Part shown: positions 18,556 through 27,752 of the stretch, piece by piece
Numbering within the stretch: position 1 is the first letter of the stretch
Layout of the letters: each line of letters begins with the position of its first letter
Source: Alistipes sp.
GTDB lineage: Bacteria > Bacteroidota > Bacteroidia > Bacteroidales > Rikenellaceae
Direction of reading: 5' to 3'
DNA length: 64,000 bases
NCBI GenBank assembly: GCA_017504485.1
Contig: JAFVRC010000041.1
Location: 1 to 64,000 of the forward strand
Program-made: the position numbers and the translations under genes
The notes under the pieces: model-generated
What the model saw: only the letters and a program-made list of their open reading frames with translations
Told to the model about the DNA's origin: nothing
The model's database searches: none

Positions 18556-20749
18556 GAGATACGAGAAGCTGAGAGAGGCTGTAAAAAAGCAGTTCTCGAC
18601 CACGACACAGGAGTTGATTGACAAGGCCCTCGTGTTCGCCGCAGAGCGAATGGAGGGGCTGACTCGATATGACGGAACACCTATGATGGACCACGCCGTC
18701 GAGGTGGCGCATATCGTCGCCACGGAGGTGGGATTGGGGCGCAACTCGACGGTAGCCTCCATTCTCCACGACGTGGTGCGCATCGAGGCGCATCGAGGCG
18801 ACGATGATACCCTCGAAGAGCTGCTCGAAACTATCTGCCGAGAGTTCGGCGAGGAGGTGATAGGCATCGTTATCGGCCTGGCAAACATCTCGGAGCTGAA
18901 ACTCAACACCCACTCCGACCAGGCCTCCGACTTTCGCGATATGATAGTGTCATACTCGGAGGATCCTCGCGTCATATTGATAAAACTTGCTGACCGCCTC
19001 GAAGTGATGCGCTCTATAGCGATGTTCCCTGAACAAAAACGACTCAAAAAGGCGTGGGAGTCGATGAATCTCTACGCGCAGATAGCTCATAAACTCGGCC
19101 TCTACAACATCAAGAGCGAGCTCGAGGATCTCTCGCTTGCACAGCTCGAGCCGGCCGACCACAAGCACATCACCGAGAAGTTGCGCGAGGGTGAGCGCGA
19201 GCGTCTCGACTTTATTGAGCGATTTGTCGAGCCTATTCGCAAGGGGCTCGATGCGGCAGGCATAAAGTACCACATCAAGAGCCGCACCAAGTCGATCTAT
19301 TCTATCTGGAATAAGATGCGCAAGCAGCGCGTTCCATTCGAGGGTGTTTACGATATATTCGCCATCCGTATTATCATCGACTGCCCGCAGCCGCTCGAAA
19401 AGGCACAGTGCTGGCTTGCCTACTCTATCGTCAGCGACTTCTACACGCCGAATACCGACCGTATGCGTGACTGGATATCCATCCCGAAGTCGAATGGCTA
19501 CGAGTCGCTGCACACCACCGTAGCGGCAGGCGACGGCAAGTGGGTTGAGATTCAGATTCGCACCGAGCGTATGGATGATGTTGCCGAGCTCGGCATCGCG
19601 GCGCATTGGCGATACAAGGGTGTAAATCAGGGTGCACAGACTAGCGAGAAGTGGCTGCAACGTCTGCGCGAATTGATGAGTGAGACCAAGGAGGATATTG
19701 CCGAGCGATTCGATGCAAAGCCCGCCTCGGGCGAGATTTTCGTCTATACCCCGAATGGCGACATACGCAAGTTGCCCGAGGGAGCCACGGTCTTGGACTT
19801 CGCTTTCGACATCCACTCGAACCTCGGATGCACCTGCGCGGGTGGCAAAGTGAATGGCCGTGCGGTGCCTATCCGTGAGCCACTGCGCAATGGTGACATC
19901 GTGGAGATTCTCACGCAGAAGAACCAACAGCCGAAGTCCGACTGGCTCAACTTCGTCGTAACGAGCAAGGCGAAGAGCAAGATTAAGTCGGTAATTCGCG
20001 AGGAGCAGGCCAAGAGTGCCGCTCTCGGCCGCGAGGAGTTGGAGCGCAAGTTGAAGAACTGGAAGATTTCGAAGAACATCGACGAGGTTGTCGCATACCT
20101 ATGTAAATATTATAAGCAGCGTACGGGAACTGCCCTCTATGAGCTTATCGCCGAGGAGAAGATAGACCTGGCCGTCGTCAAGGAGATACTCGCAAAGTGG
20201 CTCTCGGGCGAGGCCGATGAGGAGCGACGTGCGGCCGAGGCCGAGGCCGAAGCACGCCGCCGCGCCACAACCGCCGCGCCTGCAAAGCCGTCGAGCGATG
20301 CGCTAATCATCGACGAGAGCATCAACAACATAGTCTATAAGTTGGCCAAGTGCTGCAATCCTATCAAAGGTGACGACATCTTCGGCTTCGTGACCATCAA
20401 CACGGGCATCACCATTCACCGTACCGACTGCCCGAATGCCAAGCGTATGCGCGAACAGTATCCATACCGCATCATGGAGGCGAAGTGGCGCGAGAGTGCG
20501 CAGGGAGCCTTCCGCGTAACGATAGCCATCACGGCCAACGACTCGGCGGGCCTCGTAAATCAGATTACCGAGGTGGTAAGCCGCGACATGAAACTCAATA
20601 TACGCTCGATAAACCTCAACTCGCGAGGTGACGGCACGGGCGTGGGCAGCATATCGGTCGAAGTGCCATCGGTGGGTGTTGTCGATTCATTGATTCATGC
20701 CATACTGCGCATCAAGGGCGTGCAGCGTGCCTACCGCATAAAGAACTAA
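18536..20749 (+). CDS. rel: long RelA/SpoT homologue (ppGpp synthetase; hydrolase motif altered)
   Basis: A stringent-response enzyme, 737 residues: HD domain (about 50-160), synthetase (about 230-345, with RTKSIYSIWNKM, SIPKSNGYESLHTTV, EIQIRTERMDDVAELGIAAHW), TGS (about 400-465), a conserved-Cys region (CCNPIKGDDIFGFVTINTGI) and a C-terminal ACT (about 660-735). In the HD domain the metal ligands are kept (His53, His78-Asp79, Asp153), but the Glu-Asp pair that normally follows (HDxxED) reads HDVVRI, Arg82-Ile83. ppGpp hydrolysis may therefore be lost or weak (inference). An internal start at MELFERY (18542) is equally possible. It is the last gene of the leuS run. Confidence 0.9.
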   Translation: MNMELFERYEKLREAVKKQFSTTTQELIDKALVFAAERMEGLTRYDGTPMMDHAVEVAHIVATEVGLGRNSTVASILHDVVRIEAHRGDDDTLEELLETICREFGEEVIGIVIGLANISELKLNTHSDQASDFRDMIVSYSEDPRVILIKLADRLEVMRSIAMFPEQKRLKKAWESMNLYAQIAHKLGLYNIKSELEDLSLAQLEPADHKHITEKLREGERERLDFIERFVEPIRKGLDAAGIKYHIKSRTKSIYSIWNKMRKQRVPFEGVYDIFAIRIIIDCPQPLEKAQCWLAYSIVSDFYTPNTDRMRDWISIPKSNGYESLHTTVAAGDGKWVEIQIRTERMDDVAELGIAAHWRYKGVNQGAQTSEKWLQRLRELMSETKEDIAERFDAKPASGEIFVYTPNGDIRKLPEGATVLDFAFDIHSNLGCTCAGGKVNGRAVPIREPLRNGDIVEILTQKNQQPKSDWLNFVVTSKAKSKIKSVIREEQAKSAALGREELERKLKNWKISKNIDEVVAYLCKYYKQRTGTALYELIAEEKIDLAVVKEILAKWLSGEADEERRAAEAEAEARRRATTAAPAKPSSDALIIDESINNIVYKLAKCCNPIKGDDIFGFVTINTGITIHRTDCPNAKRMREQYPYRIMEAKWRESAQGAFRVTIAITANDSAGLVNQITEVVSRDMKLNIRSINLNSRGDGTGVGSISVEVPSVGVVDSLIHAILRIKGVQRAYRIKN

Positions 20750-20790
20750 ACGGATAAAATGGCAAAAAAGCGAAGGTGTCACGCTTTATT

Positions 20791-20822
20791 TTTGGCAGTT
20801 TCGTTTTTTTGCCTTATCTTTG
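20791..20822 (+). promoter_or_regulatory. promoter of greA
   Basis: The -33 TTTG at 20791-20794 and the -7 TATCTTTG at 20815-20822 are spaced by 20 nt, a near-perfect Bacteroidota promoter. Transcription would begin near 20828, leaving a leader of about 70 nt before the greA ATG. Confidence 0.8.
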
Positions 20823-20899
20823 CATCAACATAAGAGATAACCATAGGGTTTCAGTCCGCAATGGCTGAAATTCTTTATTTTTTTGTATTTTAGAAGATT

Positions 20900-21376
20900 A
20901 TGGCAAATGAGATTATCTACCTCACGGCAGAGGGTTACAAGAAGTTGAAAGACGAACTCGACCACATGCGCTCGGTGGAGCGTCCCGCAGCATCGGCTGC
21001 TATCGCCGAGGCTCGCGACAAGGGCGACCTCTCGGAAAATGCCGAGTACGATGCAGCACGCGAGGCGCAGGGTATGTTGGAGATGCGCATTGCCCAACTC
21101 GAGCAGACTATCGCCAACGCGCGAGTGCTCGACGAGAGCAAGATAGACAAGAGCAAGGTGCAGATTCTCAGCACTGTCAAGCTGCTCAATCACAATAACA
21201 AGCGCGAGATGACCTACACCATCGTCTCCGAGAACGAGGCCAACCTGCGCGAAGGCAAGCTCGCCATAGGTACCCCTATTGCCAAGGCTCTGCTCGGCAA
21301 GAAGAAGGGTGATGTGGTGGAGGTTACAGTGCCGGCCGGCGTTATGAAGTTTGAGATTCTCGACATCAACATCTAA
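20900..21376 (+). CDS. greA: Transcription elongation factor GreA
   Basis: GreA enters the secondary channel of RNA polymerase and stimulates cleavage of backtracked RNA. The 158-residue product has the N-terminal coiled coil with the acidic tip GDLSENAEYDAAREAQ and the C-terminal FKBP-like domain (GTPIAKALLGKKKGDVVEVTVP). It has its own promoter and a strong bidirectional terminator shared with folC. Confidence 0.96.
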   Translation: MANEIIYLTAEGYKKLKDELDHMRSVERPAASAAIAEARDKGDLSENAEYDAAREAQGMLEMRIAQLEQTIANARVLDESKIDKSKVQILSTVKLLNHNNKREMTYTIVSENEANLREGKLAIGTPIAKALLGKKKGDVVEVTVPAGVMKFEILDINI

Positions 21377-21397
21377 TCGCCACCGCCACACAACAAG

Positions 21398-21433
21398 AGA
21401 GGCTCGCCGAACACACGTGTTCGGCGAGCCTCT
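21398..21433. terminator. bidirectional terminator between greA and folC
   Basis: A 17-bp perfect stem: AGAGGCTCGCCGAACAC at 21398-21414 pairs with 21417-21433. It separates two convergent genes. Confidence 0.85.
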
Positions 21434-21452
21434 ACTATTTCTACACATCGCA

Positions 21453-22751
21453 TTACTCGGCCAAAGCCTCGGCAACGACAAAGGTACTGCCACCAATGAA
21501 GAGCATATCTTCTGTCTTCATCATATCCTTGGCACGGGCCACAGCCTCCACAACTGACGGCGCCACCTCACACGTCAAGCCCGCACGCTCGGCCATCGCC
21601 GCCACATCCTCGGGTTTAGCAGCGCGACGCATATCCGCGCGTGTGAATATATAGTGTGCATCCGTAGGCAACAGACTCAGCATCTCATCAATACTCTTAT
21701 CGGCACAAAAGCCCATCACGCAGTATAGGCGCCCACTATTCGTGCGGCGCGACAACTGCTCGGCCACATGCGCTATACCATGGGCATTATGCCCCGTGTC
21801 GCAAACCACCAGAGGCTCATGCCCGAGCACCTGCCAACGCCCCTTGAAGGATGTCATCTCGGATGCTGTACGCAAACCCTCGACTAAAGCCCTACGGCTG
21901 ATGGTCAGCGGAGTCTTTTCGTGCAGATAATCCGCCACGGTGCACACCACCGCAACATTGTGATACTGATAGTCCCCCAGCAGGTCGATGCGCAGGCTAT
22001 ACGGATGCTCATCGCGCACACGCGTGACATTCACCACTTGCAGACCATCGGCATATCCGTTATTATCGAAGCGGAAGACCTCCTCGGCATATATCACCTC
22101 GGAGCGTTTGTCGGCAGCAATCTCTTCGAGCACGAGATTGTAGGCAGGGTTCTTCTCGCCCACAATCACAGGCACACACTTCTTGATGATACCGCCCTTC
22201 TCGCGTGCAATCTTCGGCAACGAGTCGCCAAGCAAATCGGTATGATCAAGCCCGACATTCGTGATGACACTCACGACAGGCAGAACTATATTCGTAGCAT
22301 CGAGGCGACCGCCCAAACCGGTCTCTATGACGGCAACCTCAACGTCGCACTGCGCGAAGTAGTCGAAGGCCATTGCGGCGGTCATCTCGAAAAACGAAAG
22401 CCCGCACTCCTCCATCTCGGTCTTGTGCTTATTGACAAAGTTTACGACCTTCTGTTTCGATATCATCTCGCCATTCACGCGAATGCGCTCACGAAAGTCG
22501 TGCAGATGGGGCGAAGTGAAGAGTCCCGTCTGGTAGCCCGCCTGCTGCAATACGGCAGCAAGCATCGAGCAGACCGAGCCTTTGCCATTCGTACCAGCAA
22601 CATGAATCACAAAATAGTTGCGTTGCGGATTGCCGATGCGGCGGCAGAAGTCACTGATACGCTCCAAGCCGGGCTTATAGGCCGTCGCACCATCACGTTG
22701 AAAAGTGGGCAACGATGCGAAGAGATAGTCGATTGTTTCGGAGTAGTTCAT
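21453..22751 (-). CDS. folC: Dihydrofolate synthase / folylpolyglutamate synthase
   Basis: A Mur-ligase-family enzyme that adds glutamate to dihydropteroate and folates. The 432-residue product has the P-loop HVAGTNGKGSVCSMLAAV (about residue 50), FTSPHLHDFRERI, the central GLGGRLDATNI motif and the C-terminal VVCDTGHNAHGI motif. It lies 15 nt after lnt on the same strand, so the two are probably co-transcribed. Confidence 0.95.
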   Translation of the reverse strand: MNYSETIDYLFASLPTFQRDGATAYKPGLERISDFCRRIGNPQRNYFVIHVAGTNGKGSVCSMLAAVLQQAGYQTGLFTSPHLHDFRERIRVNGEMISKQKVVNFVNKHKTEMEECGLSFFEMTAAMAFDYFAQCDVEVAVIETGLGGRLDATNIVLPVVSVITNVGLDHTDLLGDSLPKIAREKGGIIKKCVPVIVGEKNPAYNLVLEEIAADKRSEVIYAEEVFRFDNNGYADGLQVVNVTRVRDEHPYSLRIDLLGDYQYHNVAVVCTVADYLHEKTPLTISRRALVEGLRTASEMTSFKGRWQVLGHEPLVVCDTGHNAHGIAHVAEQLSRRTNSGRLYCVMGFCADKSIDEMLSLLPTDAHYIFTRADMRRAAKPEDVAAMAERAGLTCEVAPSVVEAVARAKDMMKTEDMLFIGGSTFVVAEALAE

Positions 22752-22766
22752 ACACAGAGGTTCGTG

Positions 22767-24383
22767 TTAGTTCAGATAGAATCGCTTCTTGGCAGCATAG
22801 GCCATGCAATAGAGCAGGCACAACGCTGCGATGTAGAGCGCAATACGACCGATATAGTCACCACAGCGCACATAGTATGTCGTCTCGGAGTTGAGGCGCA
22901 GGTCGGCAGTCAGCGAGCCGCGCTTATCCCAACCGAGTGTTGCGACATCGTCGCCGCGCATCGTTATGAAGCCCGAAGTTCCGGTGTTGGCACTACGCGC
23001 CACATCGCGACGGCACTCGATAGCTCGCAAACGGCAGAAGGCAAAGAGGTACTTATGGCCGAGGGTATTACCCCACCAGCCATCATTGGATACTACGCCG
23101 AGCAGCTGCGCCCCATGGCGCACGAAGCCACCCATATACTCGCCATATAGTCCCTCATAGCATATCGCCGGTGCCACGCGCTTGTTGTGATGCAGGAAAG
23201 GCTCGGTCGAGTCGCCTATGCCGAGCTGTCCCATCGTGCCACCCAAATCCACAGAGAATATCTCCGCATCACGCAACCATGCGGGAGTAGTCTCGACACC
23301 GATAACGAGCTTGCCCTTATTGTGCACCTGTATCATCTCTACGGAGTCAATACCCACCGACGAGTTGTAGATATCCACATAACCGTCATTGCGACGGCGT
23401 GCCGTAGGTGACCCCTTCGTTTGGCCATAGTAACGCATAGTCTCCGTACCAGCTATAATCTGCGCACCCGGGTTACGCAGGCGTAGGAAGCGTGCCAGGC
23501 GCGACATCATGTTCGACATCACAAGAGGCCCCGTATGCGACATCTCGGCAAGCGAGGTCTCGGGCAGGAGTATAAACTCGGCAGCGCCACCCTCGGCACG
23601 ACTTATCGAGTCGGCCTCCTCGAGCAGACTCAAGATATTACGTTGCTGCCACTCACGTTCCGTATTGAACTTCTCGTAGCACGGCACATTGGGTTGCACG
23701 ACCGTCACGCGCACTTTGTCGAGCGAGTCGTAACGCTTACCCTGCGGGCGATAGAGATTATAGAGCACCAACGACACCACCATCGGCACAACGAGCGAGA
23801 GTGTTGTGGCTACCCATACGCGTTTGCGCATCGTGAGCAGCGACTGCAAGGCCAATACATTGACCAAAAGCACCCACAACGAGCCGCCTAATACGCCCGT
23901 GTATTCGTACCACTGCACGGCCCACACGTCGTTTGCGAAGCCGTTACCCAACACCAACCACGGGAACGACATTGCCGGAGCATTGATGTAGATATATTCG
24001 GTGGATATCCACGCCGCAATGAAGAGCACATAGGCCACACCCTTGGGTGCCGACTTCGACACCACATGGAAGAGCATAAAGGCCACCAGATTCCACCACG
24101 TCGATACGATAGTTGCCACGATAGGGCCAATAGGTGTCGCTATCCACACCCACCATATCGTAAACACATTCCACAATGCAAACGACAGCGTCGCCCAGCC
24201 GAGCATCGAGAATGTGTCGCGCCACGAAGAGCCATACTGCGCACTGATGAGCATAAGCGGCACGAAGGCCACAAAGAGCGATATGCAACTTGCGCCGCAC
24301 CATCCGAGCGAAAGCATCACCGCTGTGGCGAGGCTCAATGCAAGTTTTGTCTTTTTCGAGAATTGTCGTTGAAAGTGTATCAT
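22767..24383 (-). CDS. lnt: Apolipoprotein N-acyltransferase
   Basis: The inner-membrane enzyme that completes lipoprotein triacylation. The 538-residue product has several N-terminal membrane segments (about 12-215), then a nitrilase-fold domain. The Glu-Lys-Cys triad is visible: Glu275 in ILLPETSLAEM, Lys356 in VHNKGKLVIG and Cys408 in VAPAICYEGLYGEY, followed by SNDGWWGNTLG and a final membrane segment. The promoter box TATATTTG lies only 4 nt from this ATG, so the mRNA may be leaderless. The many lipoproteins in the window need this enzyme. Confidence 0.95.
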   Translation of the reverse strand: MIHFQRQFSKKTKLALSLATAVMLSLGWCGASCISLFVAFVPLMLISAQYGSSWRDTFSMLGWATLSFALWNVFTIWWVWIATPIGPIVATIVSTWWNLVAFMLFHVVSKSAPKGVAYVLFIAAWISTEYIYINAPAMSFPWLVLGNGFANDVWAVQWYEYTGVLGGSLWVLLVNVLALQSLLTMRKRVWVATTLSLVVPMVVSLVLYNLYRPQGKRYDSLDKVRVTVVQPNVPCYEKFNTEREWQQRNILSLLEEADSISRAEGGAAEFILLPETSLAEMSHTGPLVMSNMMSRLARFLRLRNPGAQIIAGTETMRYYGQTKGSPTARRRNDGYVDIYNSSVGIDSVEMIQVHNKGKLVIGVETTPAWLRDAEIFSVDLGGTMGQLGIGDSTEPFLHHNKRVAPAICYEGLYGEYMGGFVRHGAQLLGVVSNDGWWGNTLGHKYLFAFCRLRAIECRRDVARSANTGTSGFITMRGDDVATLGWDKRGSLTADLRLNSETTYYVRCGDYIGRIALYIAALCLLYCMAYAAKKRFYLN

Positions 24384-24387
24384 ACGG

Positions 24388-24418
24388 CAAATATACTAAT
24401 TTTGCCAAATATTGCAAA
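24388..24418 (-). promoter_or_regulatory. promoter of lnt, 4 nt from the start codon
   Basis: On the minus strand, -33 TTTG at 24418-24415 is followed after 19 nt by -7 TATATTTG at 24395-24388. The start codon of lnt begins at 24383, only 4 nt later. The predicted start of transcription therefore falls at or next to the ATG. Confidence 0.7.
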
Positions 24419-24433
24419 CTTATAGAGCAACGA

Positions 24434-24472
24434 ATTGCCGGCAACCCCGCTTAATCGCAAGGTTGCCGGCAA
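24434..24472 (-). terminator. hairpin after the OPA-family transporter gene
   Basis: TTGCCGGCAACC at 24435-24446 pairs perfectly with GGTTGCCGGCAA at 24461-24472 (12 bp). It lies between the end of the transporter gene and the lnt promoter. There is no strong U-run, so termination strength is uncertain. Confidence 0.55.
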
Positions 24473-24490
24473 CAATTTGGCGAGAATACT

Positions 24491-26164
24491 CTACTCGGCA
24501 TAGCCGTCGCGGCGTGCATTCCACATAGTGAGGAACACTACCGCACCGACAACTGCCATAGCTATCATACCAAGGAACACATAGTTCCATCCGAAGTGAT
24601 CCACCAGGATACCGACACCGAGGCCCGATACAAAGACGCTCAAATAGCCAAAGATACCGACCAAGCCATTTGCTGTGGCGGCGGCCTTTTTGGTTGCCTG
24701 ATTTGCTGCGGCTATACCTATAAGGGCCTGTGGACCATAAATAAAGAACCCGGCCATAGCCAAGACACAGATAAGCACCATCGGATGAACATCGTTAGGC
24801 AGCAGGTAGAAGATAGTCATAAAGAGAGCCGTACCGACCATACACATCAGGCAGGTGCGGTGTGCGCGACCGGCGAAGAGCTTATCCGTAGCCCATCCCG
24901 CAACGAGCATACCTACAATACCGAATATCTCGAAGATAGCCACCGTGCCTCCGGCATAGGCATACGACATATCGCGTGCCTCGACGAGGAACTTCGGGCC
25001 CCAATCGAGCACCGAGAAGCGCACGACATAGACAAAGAAGTTGGCGATGGCGAGAATCCATATCACCGGATTCTTATAGACCATCTTGTTGATATAGGCA
25101 CGACGCGAGGCGGCATCCGTATGCTCAACATCGTCGATAGCCGTCTTTGCAGTCTCCAACTCCGGCAGCCCCACCGACTTCGGCGTGTCGCGCAAGAAAA
25201 CATAGAGACCGAGTGCACCGAGGAGCGCAATGATGCCCGGAATCCAGAAACACCACTGCCACGCACCGGTATGCTCCGAGCGCGCCACGATACTCTGCAA
25301 GGCCTTGGCCTGCGGCTGCGGAATGTCGCACGCGGCAGCAATCTGCTCGGCCGACATCTCCTTGTCGGTCTGCAATGCCTGCTGCACGGCGAGGAAGTTT
25401 GCGTGCGAGAAATCAAACTGCTCGCGCACCGTCGCTCCGCCCTCATAGTTCGGCTTATAGGTGTAATCGGCATAGACCGTATAGCCCTGCTCGCTCGGCA
25501 TAATCTCTATGCCATTGACCTTGGCGATATGGTTGCTCGACTTTTTGACATCATCCTTGAAGTTCTTGCTGACATAGTTGTAGGTTATCTTCTCGACGGC
25601 CGAGCTGTCGTTGCTCACATTCACGCCCATCGTGCCCATAATAAATCCGCAGAGGATAGCCAAGATGCTCGCGCCTATCGAGTGCGATGTATTCCATATC
25701 GACATCTTCGTAGCCAACTCGTGAGGTGGTACCCAATGTGTCAGCAGACGTGTGCATGGCGGGAAGCCGCTGCCCTGAAAGATATTGTTGAGCACAAGCA
25801 GCACGGCAAAGACCACCACCAGAGCATATGGCGCCACACCGATACTCACGCCGAGCAGAGCCGGCGCAAAGCCGAAGGCGATACTTGCCAAAGCGCAGAG
25901 TAGCAGACCGGCAGACATATGATAGCGCGCGTTCATACGGTCGGCCAGCACTCCGTTCAAAAAGCGCGAGAAGCCGTAGATAAGGCCCACGATTGCGAGG
26001 ATAGCACCAAAGCTCGTGTTCGATATGCCGTACTCGGCCGCGATACCCGGCATTGCAAACGAGAAGTTCTTGCGCACGAAGTAGAAGAGGGCATAACCAA
26101 GCATTGTCGTAATGATGATGCGCCACTGCCAAAGCCCAAACGTGCGAGAGGTTTTAGAATCCAT
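24491..26164 (-). CDS. MFS transporter of the organophosphate:phosphate antiporter type, with periplasmic insertion
   Basis: Resembles GlpT/UhpC-type OPA transporters that exchange sugar phosphates or glycerol-3-phosphate for phosphate. Signature segments are GYALFYFVRKNFSFAMPGIA (Arg31 at the place of the GlpT substrate Arg), LNGVLADRMNAR and WVPPHELATKMSIWNTSHS. The protein has 557 residues against about 440-450 for the family. The excess is a hydrophilic stretch of about 120 residues (about 181-300) between TM5 and TM6, a loop facing the periplasm in GlpT. After it, WQWCFWIPGIIALLGALG and RDTPKSVGLPE resume the normal pattern. The substrate is uncertain. Confidence 0.85.
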   Translation of the reverse strand: MDSKTSRTFGLWQWRIIITTMLGYALFYFVRKNFSFAMPGIAAEYGISNTSFGAILAIVGLIYGFSRFLNGVLADRMNARYHMSAGLLLCALASIAFGFAPALLGVSIGVAPYALVVVFAVLLVLNNIFQGSGFPPCTRLLTHWVPPHELATKMSIWNTSHSIGASILAILCGFIMGTMGVNVSNDSSAVEKITYNYVSKNFKDDVKKSSNHIAKVNGIEIMPSEQGYTVYADYTYKPNYEGGATVREQFDFSHANFLAVQQALQTDKEMSAEQIAAACDIPQPQAKALQSIVARSEHTGAWQWCFWIPGIIALLGALGLYVFLRDTPKSVGLPELETAKTAIDDVEHTDAASRRAYINKMVYKNPVIWILAIANFFVYVVRFSVLDWGPKFLVEARDMSYAYAGGTVAIFEIFGIVGMLVAGWATDKLFAGRAHRTCLMCMVGTALFMTIFYLLPNDVHPMVLICVLAMAGFFIYGPQALIGIAAANQATKKAAATANGLVGIFGYLSVFVSGLGVGILVDHFGWNYVFLGMIAMAVVGAVVFLTMWNARRDGYAE

Positions 26165-26201
26165 AGTCTAATGTTTAGGTATTTTAGGAGTTATACTTTG
26201 A

Positions 26202-26232
26202 CAAAGTTAGACTTTTTTGCACAAAAATCAAA
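26202..26232 (-). promoter_or_regulatory. promoter of the OPA-type transporter gene
   Basis: On the minus strand -33 TTTG at 26232-26229 and -7 TAACTTTG at 26209-26202 are spaced by 19 nt. It lies about 40 nt upstream of the transporter ATG. Confidence 0.7.
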
Positions 26233-26355
26233 ACATAAAGAACACGAACCGACAATTTTGAGCAAATGGCCGCATTACGGCACACAAATTTATTGCGCAC
26301 CTATGACATATTAACCAAAAAATCACTATCTTCGTAGTGTCTTTCAGCATACGTT

Positions 26356-27387
26356 ATGGAGAGTAAGAAGAGAGTAGCCCTCGCACTGTCGAGCGGCGGC
26401 CCGAGGGGGTTTACATATATCGGTGCAATAGAGGTTCTGCGCGAGCGCGGCTACGAGATAAGCTCCGTGGCAGGCACATCCATCGGTTCGCTCATAGGCG
26501 GCATATACGCTGCCGGTGCCCTTGATGAGTTCAAAGAGTGGCTCTTCACGCTCGACAAGTGGCGTGTTTTCTCGTTGATGGATCTCTCGCTTGGCGGCAA
26601 CCACTTTGTCAAGGGCGACCGTATCATCGAAGCCATGCGTGAGGTGGTACCATCGGTCAATATCGAGGAGCTATCCATACCCTTCCGCGCCATAGCCACC
26701 GACCTATATACGGGCGAAGAGGTGGTATTCGACCATGGTGACCTCTTCGCCGCAATTCGCGCCTCGATATCCATTCCGTCGCTCTTCCGCCCCGTGCCGC
26801 ACGGACTATCGACACTCGTCGATGGCTTCATCGTAAATTGTCTGCCACTTAGCCGCACGGTGCGCACTGACGGAGATCTGCTCGTCGCCTTCGACCTCAA
26901 CGACATAAATGCCGAAGAGATACGCTCGCTGCTCGACCGCGCTAACAAGGAACAGGCCATCAAGCAGATGTGCGAAGATGCCACGCTGAGCGAGGCACGC
27001 GAACTTGTCGAGTGGTCGCACAGCAACCGCCGGCAATTAGGAATGCTCGACCGCCTGAAACATATCGGCAGCCGAGCACTCACTCTCTTCAAGGATTATG
27101 TCGAGGTGCACAACACCCCTATCGAGCAAGTCGAGGAGTACGACTCATACTACAGCCTTATCGACCGTGCATTCAGCCTTATGAACCACTCGCAGGCCGA
27201 ACTTTCGTTGCAACTCTACAAGCCCGACATCGTGGTACGTATGCCGTTTGATGCCTACGGCGAGATTGCCGACTACGCCAAGGCACAGGAGATTGCCGAA
27301 GCGGGACGCACGCTGATGAGCGAGGCTCTCGACCGCTACGAGGCTACTTTACAGCCACCGCATCAATCTCAACTTTCGCACCCATAG
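26356..27387 (+). CDS. patatin-like phospholipase family protein
   Basis: A predicted lipid acyl hydrolase with a Ser-Asp dyad. The 343-residue product has the oxyanion-hole motif SSGGPRG (12-18), the nucleophile elbow GTSIGS with Ser42, and the dyad Asp156 in VDGF (DGG/DGA in many relatives). No signal peptide is visible, so it is probably cytosolic or membrane-associated, like the RssA/YchK group. The last 44 nt overlap the 3' end of ridA on the other strand. A weak -7 box (TATCTTCG) lies shortly upstream. Confidence 0.88.
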   Translation: MESKKRVALALSSGGPRGFTYIGAIEVLRERGYEISSVAGTSIGSLIGGIYAAGALDEFKEWLFTLDKWRVFSLMDLSLGGNHFVKGDRIIEAMREVVPSVNIEELSIPFRAIATDLYTGEEVVFDHGDLFAAIRASISIPSLFRPVPHGLSTLVDGFIVNCLPLSRTVRTDGDLLVAFDLNDINAEEIRSLLDRANKEQAIKQMCEDATLSEARELVEWSHSNRRQLGMLDRLKHIGSRALTLFKDYVEVHNTPIEQVEEYDSYYSLIDRAFSLMNHSQAELSLQLYKPDIVVRMPFDAYGEIADYAKAQEIAEAGRTLMSEALDRYEATLQPPHQSQLSHP

Positions 27388-27733
27388 GCAGAGCCGCCAC
27401 CTCGTAGCACATACGGGCAGGCTTCTCGTCCTCGAAATACTCGGCATAGACAGCGTTCATTGCCGCGAAATCCTTGATATCATCAAGCAGCACGGTAGTC
27501 TTGACAATATCCGAATAGTCCATTCCGGCTTCGCGGAGGATAGCTCCGAGATTGTCGAGCGACTGGCGTGTCTGCGCCTCGATGGTGTCGGGCATAGTAC
27601 CGCTTGCGGGGTTGATTGGGAGCTGTCCCGAGATGTAGAGTGTCGCCTCCGCATCAACAGCCTTGCGGGCCTGCGAATATGGGCCCACTGCCTTTGGCGC
27701 GTTCTGCGCCGCAATAGTGATAATCTTCGTCAT
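27344..27733 (-). CDS. ridA: RidA family enamine/imine deaminase
   Basis: RidA hydrolyses reactive 2-aminoacrylate and related enamines made by PLP enzymes. I use the start MTKIITIAAQNAPKAVGPYS at 27733, since longer readings add an unrelated N-terminus that runs into the upstream gene. The 129-residue length is usual. The conserved pocket Arg is in EKPARMCYEVAALPMGAKVE. Its 3' end overlaps the patatin gene by 44 nt, tail to tail. Confidence 0.92.
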   Translation of the reverse strand: MTKIITIAAQNAPKAVGPYSQARKAVDAEATLYISGQLPINPASGTMPDTIEAQTRQSLDNLGAILREAGMDYSDIVKTTVLLDDIKDFAAMNAVYAEYFEDEKPARMCYEVAALPMGAKVEIDAVAVK

Positions 27734-27752
27734 AGTCTTGTATGTTTTTGAA

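Noticed and set aside
21921..23150. 409-residue plus-strand ORF opposite folC and lnt
   Set aside because: It spans the 5' part of folC and the 3' part of lnt in antisense; no recognisable motifs.
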